From contig JBBHKE010000580.1 in assembly GCA_037447655.1 (NCBI GenBank), positions 1 through 42,892 on the forward strand: 42,892 nt of DNA. The letters run 5' to 3'. Numbering within the stretch: the first letter of the stretch is position 1; every line of letters begins with the position of its first letter. Source of the DNA: Zygnema cylindricum. Taxonomy: Eukaryota; Streptophyta; Zygnematophyceae; Zygnematales; Zygnemataceae. The position numbers and the translations under genes are program-made. This document shows, piece after piece, positions 34,173 through 42,892 of the stretch. The notes beneath the pieces are model-generated. The model worked only from the letters and a program-made list of their open reading frames with translations. It was not told where the DNA came from and searched no databases.

Positions 34173-34690
34173 TGTACGGACAAAAGTTGTTTACGAGGCG
34201 AAAAAAACATTATCGCGATACACGGTGCATTGTACTGTAGTGTTGTATATCGGTAAATCGCAATGATTTTGATAGTAGATGTATTCAACATCGTACGTTC
34301 AAAGATGTCGATATATCGCTCCAATACGAAATATATTTGAAAATATATGGAATTACTTTTAGTACTTTGTATTCTATATTATTTTATTGTACATATTAAA
34401 TAGAATGGTATATTTATTCTCTGTTATATGTGTATGGACAAAGTTGTTTAAGAGGCGAAAAAAACATTATTGCGATACACGGTGTATTGTACTGTAGTGT
34501 TGTCTATCGGTAATTACTTATCGCGATGAATTTGATAGTAGATGTATTAAATATTGTAAGATAAAGGAGTTTGATATGTCACTCCAATAAGAACAAAATT
34601 TGTCGCGATATGTTTGGAAATATATGAAATTACTTTTAGTATTTTGTATGCTATATTGTTTTATTGTACAATTAAGGAGTATGGTATTCT
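34173..34690. repeat. 258-bp tandem duplication
   Basis: Copy 1 begins TGTACGGACAAAAGTTGTTT (34173) and copy 2 TGTATGGACAAAGTTGTTTA (34431). Both then carry GAGGCGAAAAAAACATTAT, a GTACTGTAGTGTTGT segment, GATAGTAGATGTATT and ATTACTTTTAGTA. They are diverged, with small indels. The duplicated unit includes the left terminus of the element at 34238. Confidence 0.85.
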
Positions 34691-35196
34691 ATGTAAAATG
34701 TAACAGTAAAGGAAATAGCACTTTATAGAATTATGACATACAAAACAAGAAAATTATTAACGAAAACCTCACACTAATTTTGTGAAAAAAAATGATCGTT
34801 TGTCAAAATCGTCAAAAAATTAGTAACGAAAATATCAAAGTAATTTCATGAAAAGAAAAACAAATGAAATTTCTATGAAAAAAAAATTATCATATGTCAT
34901 CATCATTTTTTTTTAGTATGTCGTATGTCTTCTTTAAACTTTTTGTGAAAAACAACGGTCTAAATCTTTATCTTTTTCTCATTTTTTTTTCCTTTTTTTT
35001 ATATGGGTTTTGTTATTTTTGTTTTTTGCTTTGGTTTTTTTTCCGTTTCTTCTTTTTGTGAAATTTTAGTTTCGGTTTGAATTTTGTCTTTTTCCCCTTT
35101 TATTTTTTTGTATGGTTTTTTTCAGTTTTTTTTGTTTTTTTAGTTTGGTTTTTGTTTTTTTAATCATAGATAAAAGGCACTCGATACACAACACTA
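34238..35196. mobile_element. second TAGTGTTGT-terminus element, with duplicated left end
   Basis: Left ends TAGTGTTGTATATCGGTAA (34238) and TAGTGTTGTCTATCGGTAA (34495) face a right end whose reverse complement is TAGTGTTGTGTATCGA (35181-35196). It is the same family as 28423-28859. The interior is very AT-rich, with long T-runs at about 34980-35165. No transposase is seen. Confidence 0.6.
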
Positions 35197-37891
35197 CAAC
35201 GCAAATCGTTGTTTGTGCTGTTTTTTTTTGCCATTTGAAACATCTTTCCTCCGTGGACATGTTGTTTGATTAGCAATCAAAGATCGCTAATAAGAAGCTT
35301 AATATCTCGCATTTAAACAGTAACCATCAGATTGACAATGCAACAAGTGTGCACGAAGCAAAAATGTTTTAAGAGGCAAACAAAAAACTTTAACATTGAT
35401 AACGACTGGGGGTGTAGTGTGTTTACTAAGGCTATTTTGCGTACGGAAAAGTTTACTAACAGTAATACTTTTACTAATCCTCTATCAAGTCTTACCATAA
35501 ACTACCTTTCACCTACGTGGACTGGTACCGCGTGGGGCTTGATGCACGTATTTTTATTGTGGTATGTGTAAGAGCGAACCAAACTAAATGATAGTACGAG
35601 CGTACTACTATGTAAGATTTGTACATGCATAGTATATCACTATACAGTTTATGTTGTTAGTATTGATGTTTATCGTTAGCCTCTTAACGATAACTGATAT
35701 GTATATTTTTTTTACTTACAAATAACCTATATATTGGTTTAATATATAGTTAGGGAAACTTTTGCGATTGTTTACTTATATATCACGGTAAATTAACGAT
35801 AAATATTGGGCCGGTAATTATCGCTACGACTTTGTACTTATTAAGTATTTTTTTTGTTCGTACCGAGATACACAATGGATTGTGATTTATTTTTCGTAAG
35901 CTCCCCCCCTCCCTTTCGCCCCACTTATTAACATACACTTACCCACCCCCCTCCTCCCCACCCCTCCAAACCAACATATTGACGATTATTTTAGGTTGGT
36001 TGGAGTAATATATCGGTCCCTATCACTATTCTATACTCGATAAAACCGATATTTGACTTATCGGCGTTAAAAAATTACTCAAGACAGAACACTAAATAGT
36101 ATGTTCAAAACTCAAAACCCCTTCGACGAATGCCAATTGATGATAAAGGGAGCGTGAGAGGATTTACTTAAACATAAATTTTCCTGTGGCTTTTGATGGA
36201 TTTTATTCCACCCTATTGAGATGCACATGGCCTTATATTAAGTGCAACATTGTTATTGCTCGTCCACTAACGAATCTTACGTCGCTTGGTGGACAAATTG
36301 TACACATCAAGTTTGTGATTAGTGTGTTCCCGCAGGTTGATAAAAGTGAGCTGGTATGTCAGAGCATTTAAGTTTGCGATGCAAAAAAAAAAACATTGGA
36401 GAATCAATGTTTACGCCGAAAAGCTTAGAGAATCTTGATAGATTTACCATAATCATGTACTATGAAAAAGAAAGAAAATACCTATTGGTATGAAAACGTA
36501 AGGCGTACGTGAAGCAACCCTATTTTTTGTTGCTAACTCCCTTCGACTCGCAATCGTTCGCGATATGTCTGGCGACTACCAACTAAATTTAGCCGACATG
36601 CGAAATACACTCAATGTTGTAAAATAAGAGTGTCACGTGGACGTTTTATTAGAAAACAGACTTATCTTACATAAAACAAAGTTTTAGGAACAAAGCATAG
36701 TGGTAATCACTAAATTAATTTTTTTCAAATTAGCGTTGATTCTGATTTAGTGTTTATATAGCTGCATTGTAGTTTATGATTTTGTCCCAGAAAAAGCCGT
36801 GTAGTGTTTTTAAAGCTAATAGCAATATGGTGTATTGTATTTTGGTGTAGTACAACGTCGACTGGCCACTAATAGGCCACAAATGGCCACTAATAGGACA
36901 CTAAAAGCCCCAACAAACTGGCCGCTAAAGTTCCCTGTCTTCTTTTCTCAATAGACGATAAACGTTTTTATAAGTCTGCCGTTTTTAGGCCTTGGCAGAA
37001 ATAACGTTAGCTCCGTAAACACCCTTGGATGCTCCGTAAACACCCTTTCGTGCGCGTGCGAACCGGCCTTGCAGCAGTTACGGCAGATTACTTCAGACGT
37101 TTTCGATTGGTTGGCGATTTGAACAGAAAATATATTAAAAAGTTGAAAACCTGAAAAAAACTATAATAAAATCTCCCAAAAAATTAAAAACCCCAATTGC
37201 AACGAGGCCAAACATTCTAATTGGCAATAGCTGCAAATATTAAAGGAAAAAGCCAATGAGATAACCCTGAGCATACAACATAAAAACCTGTAAAAAAGAA
37301 AAAGACCAATGGGATAACCCCAAGCAAACTAAAGATAAAACCGTCAAAATCTTTGAAAACATTTGGTAGGTGACGACACGGTTTTACGGCGGACTGTATG
37401 CAACCTCAAAAAAGAGGGTCTAGATGTTGGTGTCAACAGCAAATCCTGCTTGTGAAACGTTAATTGGACAGCCGACATTCTATACTTCGGTACTAACAAT
37501 TCTGTACTTCCTAAAAGTACGTTTTCTGCATAAACTTTGTCATTAAGACTTTTGTCCGCGCATCTCAAAGTAGATTCCAGGGTGTATTACGAGATAGCAG
37601 GTGGGTGCATATAGAGCTCCCCTTTTCTTGCGGACAATCTCCGTAATCCGTGTCTTCGCAAAGCCGTCAGTACAGGACTGTAGTCTCACAGTCCATGGCA
37701 GCCGAGTCAAATATTCAGATCTTCATATTCTTGCCGTCCTTGCTCTCCCGATTCGCCTCTGAACTCAGTTCCTACACACGGCAAACGACCTCGTGTATTA
37801 GCTGACCGCGGCTGCCTTTATCGAGGAATCGCACATTTTAGCTTCAGTGTGCAATCGTTTCCAGCATTGCCCTCATTTCTTCATCCGTAAT
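35197..37891. other. gene-free stretch upstream of the ARM gene
   Basis: No coding region recognised. It contains a C-rich tract (about 35902-35970), a 13-bp direct repeat GGCCACTAATAGG (36864 and 36885) and a 17-bp direct repeat GCTCCGTAAACACCCTT (37010 and 37031), both with 21-bp spacing. The region 37570-37891 is a likely promoter and 5' UTR for the plus-strand ARM gene; no TATA box stands out. Confidence 0.45.
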
Positions 37892-39070
37892 ATGACAGTA
37901 GACATGAATGCGTTGCGTAGACCTTTTTTTGGATCCTCTTCCCCCAAATTTGTCTCTGAACCCTCCAGGAGTGGTGAAGGCTCAGGCCAAGAATTGTTAA
38001 GAAGTTCCTCTTCTTCTGGCGTCGCTGAACCGGGGTCAGCGGAATGGAGCCCTAACCCCATCGAATGTCAAGATGGAAAGCAGAAGGTTTCAGATTGGAT
38101 TGCTGGTTCACCGAAGCAGGTGACCCCATCGTTACAAGAACCTGCTAGCTTTGCTATTGAGGACGCCCTCAATCCTCAAGATGCTGTAGTTCTAAAGGCG
38201 GTTCAGATCGCTGTGGAGAAAGGGGAATTTACACCTCTTTTAGAAGCAGGGCAAAAAGATAAGGCGTCTGTGGCTAGGAAAAGAGCAGTAGCTGCAGCAA
38301 TTCGAGGCTTGACTAAAAGAGAGGAGGATAAGATTAATAGGGCTCGTCTTGCAGCAGTTGATGGCGTTGACTTTCTCATCTCCCTCCTCCATTCTTCTGA
38401 CAATGACACTGTGGAACATGCAATCACAGCCCTTCTCAACCTGTCCCTCACGGACTGCGCCAGAGGGTTTGTGTTCGTTCTGCCGGGAGGAATCAAAAGC
38501 ATTGTGGACGTTATCAAAACTGGCAGTCCTACTTCAAGGGGGAATGGAGCTGCTTTGCTGTATTCACTAGCAGATAAACCGGAGAGAAAGCTTGCTATTG
38601 GAGAAGCTGACGTCATGGTGCCTCTCATACATTTGCTTCTAACTGGAAGTCTACGAGGGAAGAAAGACGCAGCTTTAGCGCTGTTCAGCCTCTCACTGCA
38701 CACCACTTGTCGACGGGAAATGTTGAAGGCAGGCGTCATGAAGGCATTTGTTACATTGCTCAATACCCCGGAATCGGGAGTCGAGGAGAAAGTGGTGGCT
38801 ATCATAACAAACCTGGCGAAAGATAAAGAGGGGAGGGATGCGATTTTGGCAGAAAATGTGATAGTTCTTTTGGTGGATGTACTAGACGGAGGGTCCTCTC
38901 GTGCAAAGGAAGATGCTGCAAGTGCACTCCTGGTTCTGGCACAGAAGTCAGATGAGGCCTTGTCTGCGCTTCGGATGGACCCGCCAAACCTGGCTTTGAA
39001 GGCACTTCTTGTCAAAGGCTCTGCTCGGGCCAAAGAGAAGGTAATTGCCTGTTTCGCCCCAGCTACTTGA
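37892..39070 (+). CDS. ARM-repeat protein resembling the ARM domain of plant U-box proteins
   Basis: The first ATG in the frame is at 37892 (MTVDMNALRRPFF); an alternative is at 37904. The single-exon reading gives 392 residues. Residues about 1-100 are Ser/Pro/Gly-rich and probably disordered. From about 120 to the end are roughly six ARM repeats: INRARLAAVDGVDFLISLLH, HAITALLNLSL, GNGAALLYSLAD, SLRGKKDAALALFSLSL, KVVAIITNLAKDKEGRDAIL and SSRAKEDAASALLVLAQ. The pattern with GS-RGKKDAA-ALF-LS is typical of PUB-ARM E3 ligases, where the ARM domain binds substrates. No U-box is seen, so it could be an ARM-only relative or lack an upstream exon. A consensus-like splice donor (AAG/GTAATT) lies at 39040/39041, ten codons before the stop. 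An alternative exon from about 39867 is therefore possible and the C-terminus is uncertain. Confidence 0.85.
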   Translation: MTVDMNALRRPFFGSSSPKFVSEPSRSGEGSGQELLRSSSSSGVAEPGSAEWSPNPIECQDGKQKVSDWIAGSPKQVTPSLQEPASFAIEDALNPQDAVVLKAVQIAVEKGEFTPLLEAGQKDKASVARKRAVAAAIRGLTKREEDKINRARLAAVDGVDFLISLLHSSDNDTVEHAITALLNLSLTDCARGFVFVLPGGIKSIVDVIKTGSPTSRGNGAALLYSLADKPERKLAIGEADVMVPLIHLLLTGSLRGKKDAALALFSLSLHTTCRREMLKAGVMKAFVTLLNTPESGVEEKVVAIITNLAKDKEGRDAILAENVIVLLVDVLDGGSSRAKEDAASALLVLAQKSDEALSALRMDPPNLALKALLVKGSARAKEKVIACFAPAT

Positions 39071-42000
39071 AAAGCAATGGTTTTTCGCATGCAAGGAGCT
39101 TGTGGGTGTAAGCATATCTTGAAATTCCATTTGCATATAAGTCTGTTTTACCTGCCTGTTTTGGTCGGTGGACTTCCTAAGCTTGGCAGTGAATGGCATT
39201 AACACGTTTTTTACTGATCATGCTAGAGGATCCTCCTTAGGTTTGTCAAATGGTTTACTTCATGAGGAGTTTCTCACTCAAAACTGACAGCTGGCACGTC
39301 ATGTTGGTAACAAGACTAGTTTAAGTGGGCATTTGTTTTGTGGGCACAGCTTTAAGGTAGCTGAGATAAGCTATGAGTGAACCGGATGTCCTGTCCACTT
39401 GACCCAAATCAAGCTTCGTCTTGATCGACATGGGTCCCTGAATTGCTCATGGTTTATCTACATGTTAGTAATTTGGGAGAGAGTTTTTCTGGCTTCCTCT
39501 ATGAATTTCTATGGCTCCCTCTATGTGGCAGTTGTTAGCCTCATCTGATGGTTCTGTTAGGCAACAATTATTGCAGGCCGGTGCACTCATGGGCATTCTC
39601 AAGTTGGCGACCACGTCTTTTAGAGGGCCTCAAAGATTGCCTGAAAACGTGCTGGGCTACAATGTGACTCTTTAAGTTGATTTATATTTAGGGTTTGAGG
39701 TAAGAGTTGACTTCTAGGATGTTGTAGCCTATCTGATCCTTTTGGCTGCACGTTACTGTTAGTTTAGCTTTCTGTTAAAAAGGATTAGTGCTTAGAAGAC
39801 CAGGATTTTCAATTTCTGCCAAAACCTTGGTTTGTCCTGGTTTTTGCGGTTCAATGTAAATTGTAGGAGCATTCTGAACAAGCTGCAGAGCCTTGTTCAG
39901 TGAACCACGATATGAAGCGCCTTCACGACCTTATTGACGGAGCCCTCTACCGGCCTCCAATAATAGGCAAGTGTATATGTAATCAAGAGTAGTTGAGACC
40001 TTAAGCCCTTAGACCTAATTTTCCTATTTGATTTGCCACTTGCCAGTGTAAGTCAATTGCCGATATAATAGTTGATAATGCATTAGCATGTTATCTGTAC
40101 AAGGTTTTGGAATAGTGAAATGGACTTACTGACCCGATGAAAACAATACTTAATTTAAGTCTGATTCAAACCATTTGGAACGCTACACCCTGAATCACTA
40201 TTAGGGCTGATAACCCTAATGTTGGTGCTGCCTTTTTTTGCCCCCTGAGTGTAAAATAGTGTTAACAATACTATTTTTATTTCTATTTGTTAATGGTAAT
40301 TGTTAAGCGGTTGAATTCGTTCAGATCTAAATTAGAATCAACAACACTAATAAATACCTGCTCCACGTTATATATTTCTCAACACAATTCACAATGTATT
40401 GTGAGAGAAGTGCTTTTGTCACTTTCATGTTCAGTTCAACAGCAATACGCCTTGAATTAACATCATCCGTTTTTTTTATCAATCGATGTGTTGTTGGTTT
40501 CCAGGTCCCCTCTGTTATCCCTTTCTATTTTTTACGACCTTCCTGCAGATTTTTGTAATTCAACATGAAGGGATTGGAATGCTATCTCAGGGAATTGTGA
40601 CTGGCTTTTACCAGGGAAATTACCGTTTGTTTGTTTCCTTATTTTGTGCTGTAAACTCAAATTGGGAGTTATACAAGAATGGGAAAGACTAATCGGATGA
40701 TTGTAAAGGCTGTCATTATGGTTAATGTTGAAGGCTGAAGTAAAAGCATTGATTGTATATCCTTACACCATGTGATTAAATTGGGGTGCCTTACATTGAA
40801 CTTCCTGTTCGTCTTGGCATGGATTTGTAAATTTGTAGTACACCTAACATTCCTGTTAGGGTTAATAACCTTTACTTCATTGCAGGTTTCCTTTATTGAA
40901 AATCATAAGACTGTCAACAACACTATTTCATCATGCGTGGGCATAATGAACCATGTGACAAAACATAATTTTTAGTCGACACTAGTAATCTACTAACTCA
41001 TTAGTGACGGTGGAAGGTTTAATGTTTGTGTCTTCTTGGTTACATCAATGCCCTTTTTGATTATAGATCATCGGTTATGTTGGTTACCATCAACCGATTA
41101 TTGGCTTGTATACGAGTGAATATTTTCATTTGCGAAGGCAGACATACAATCAATCAAGGACGCTGTTTGCATGGAAGGTTGTGTGTAACATTAAACTCGT
41201 AATAGCGTGCCCAGCTCAGTTTCAAGAATAGACGCATACATTTTTTTGATCAAAACTAAATTTAATACCAATCTTTCTAATTTGAAAACTGGGAATTTTC
41301 TCATGCGCAGAACAGAAAACCGACTACAAAACTGATGATGACAAAAAAATTGGCTGCCAACCTTTTTGGCACTCCAAATAAAGCTGACACGTTACTGAAT
41401 CTGGGGTATTACTTGGATACTGAGGCAATTAGTGACAGATAGAAACAACAAACTGCCAGTTTCAGTATGAGATGGAACACTAAATCTTCTAATCAGATAA
41501 TAGACAGTGTAAACATAAAGTTAGAAAAACAGAAAATAGAAAGTAGACAGTAGAAAGTGAAACGAAGTTAAAATTACTAACCAATAAGGGCATAAAATAC
41601 AATCGCTTCGGAGACAATAAACCAATAGCTGAATATTACAGAGACTAATCAGGTGTTGAACAAACCAACCTTTACTTCATTTTTTTTAAAATACTATAAA
41701 TGAATTACTGGGCAACATAAAATCCGTTTAAGACGACATATAATAGGGAAAACCACACAGACCATAAACGCTTAATCCAGCCCAATTCAGACAAAAGAGA
41801 AAGAAAAACAACCGACATTCCTACAGCTTTGCTTCATGATGCCAGAAAAAATTAATTCATGTGCATTACATGCTTATTGGTCAATAAAGATAATGAGAGA
41901 CATGTTGTACCAAACTTGTGGCCCCAACCTGGTCAACTAAACGCACTCTTTTGATACAAAGATGATTTGAGGCATTACAAGCATACTTAATGCTTGTAAT

Positions 42001-42470
42001 CACTACATTTCTCTTGAAAAACATTTTGAGGCCCTAAAATTATTTTGTGAAAGCTAGGAACGAGGATGCCATTATTTCATTCTCAAAACTAATGTCACCA
42101 CCAAAAAGTACCACCCGCTTGTCTCAACTAAAAGCAAAAAAATAAATACACACGATGAACTTACGGCAACGAGCTAATTCCTAGAGCCAAAGACCGTCGG
42201 ACTACCACCTGAAAACTTCAAAAACTAACTTACTTAGAAGAGTTCCACCGCTACTGTGACATCCAGTCGCACTGTCGCAACAAATTCATCTACCTCTTTC
42301 CCTCATCTTCTCTCTCCCACTTTTTCAAACTTTTCACCAAAGAAAATATACAACAATGAGCCTTGTGCCATTTAGGGAAATAACAATCGCGATTGGAATC
42401 TCCAACTAAGGCGAATATGCACCATACCGTTCCTTCCCACCTCCACCCCGTCTCCCCCCCCCCTCCCTTC
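39071..42470. other. gene-free stretch between the ARM gene and the kinase exon
   Basis: The left part holds the ARM gene's 3' UTR or a further intron. A possible downstream exon after TTGTAG at 39866 stays open for 41 codons to a stop at 39990-39992. At about 40187-40215 there is a terminus-like match (GCTACACCCTGAATCACTAT) to the small inverted-repeat family seen in LC8 intron 2. Otherwise nothing is recognised. Confidence 0.45.
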
Positions 42471-42818
42471 CTACCTATCACTAAACACCATTGACACCGG
42501 AGCTGTCGTATTGTCCGCCGTCGATAAACTAACTCCACTTTCTCCGATAGCATTTCCCGGAATAAACTCCGGAATTGTTCCAAGACCATCGGCTTCTTCC
42601 ACCGGAACTTCCGTGAGAATCCCAGAAGAGGGTTGAAGAAAATATTTGATTTCGTTTAAGCGCGTTCCCACTTCTGCCATTTCCGGTCTCTCCCTCCCCT
42701 GTCTCCTCCACCACATGGCGGCCACCGAGCCGAGCATCTGCAGCGCCTGGCGGGGATACCCTGTGAGGTTCGGATCCACGATGGACTCCACACGCCCCGC
42801 GGCAATTTTGGGGATGGC
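42471..42818 (-). CDS. last exon of a receptor-like or other plant protein kinase (partial)
   Basis: A strong acceptor (pyrimidine tract then TTGCAG) precedes the exon start at 42818 on the minus strand. The stop is at 42471-42473, giving 115 residues. VESIVDPNLTGYP followed by GRERPEMAEVGTRLNEI matches the end of the kinase C-lobe in plant receptor-like kinases (the DP-L motif, then RP-M-EV---L). The usual A--C before the RP motif reads AAMWW here. About 60 residues of acidic/Ser-Thr-rich tail follow. The catalytic part, and any transmembrane or extracellular domains, lie beyond the window edge. Confidence 0.75.
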   Translation of the reverse strand, partial: AIPKIAAGRVESIVDPNLTGYPRQALQMLGSVAAMWWRRQGRERPEMAEVGTRLNEIKYFLQPSSGILTEVPVEEADGLGTIPEFIPGNAIGESGVSLSTADNTTAPVSMVFSDR

Positions 42819-42892
42819 CTGCAAGGAGAGGGGGAAGAGAGAGAGGGTGAGAGGGGAGAGGGGAGAGGGAAAAGGCGAAACGCGAGAGGGGG

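Noticed and set aside
34900-35170. T-rich tract considered as a structural RNA or terminator cluster
   Set aside because: Simple low-complexity sequence inside a transposon; no stable folding partners seen.
38203-39090. 295-codon minus-strand frame opposite the ARM gene
   Set aside because: Shadow of the plus-strand ARM repeats, which carry the recognisable motifs.

Overview
This window looks like nuclear DNA of a streptophyte, most plausibly a charophyte-type green alga or another early-diverging plant. It has GT-AG introns, plant-type gene families (an RHD3-class dynamin-like GTPase, an ARM-repeat protein of the plant U-box type, a receptor-kinase tail), long non-coding stretches, and many decayed Ty1/copia relics and small inverted-repeat transposons. 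The species assignment is inference. Nothing bacterial (operons, Shine-Dalgarno sites, CRISPR) is present.

Layout. 1-2303 (+) is a dead copia pol region with seven in-frame stops and two frameshifts, followed by a polypurine tract and the start of a 3' LTR at 2466. 3378-4900 (-) is a copia gag relic of opposite orientation. 6701-11996 (-) is a 15-exon gene for an RHD3/SEY1-like GTPase of about 511 residues that appears to lack the membrane hairpin of its family. 12000-19170 is gene-free but rich in tandem and inverted repeats: a 95-bp repeat, a 20-bp minisatellite and a 772-bp inverted-repeat element. 19174-23984 (-) is a six-exon gene, open at its 5' end, for a RING / TRAF zinc finger / coiled coil / seven-WD40 protein with the layout of animal TRAF7. 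24496-25918 (-) is another copia gag relic, split by a compact LTR element at 25071-25621.

That compact element is the most unusual object here. It is a TRIM-like retrotransposon with two LTRs of about 245 bp and only 61 bp between them. Each LTR holds a complete tRNA-like RNA polymerase III unit: A box, B box, tRNA-type folding and a T4 terminator. It resembles the 5S-rRNA-bearing Cassandra TRIMs, but with a tRNA instead of 5S.

Further right are a PIF/Harbinger-type MITE with a TTA duplication (27282-27875), elements with TAGTGTTGT termini (28423-28859 and 34238-35196), a complete three-exon dynein light chain LC8 gene (30312-32570, -), an ARM-repeat protein (37892-39070, +) and the last exon of a receptor-like kinase (42471-42818, -).

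The host genes have unrelated roles (ER membrane shaping, ubiquitin or MAPK-type signalling, dynein/LC8 hub, ARM scaffold, receptor kinase) and do not form a pathway. All exon structures were assembled by eye from splice-site motifs, reading-phase continuity and remembered family motifs. No alignment or transcript evidence was available.
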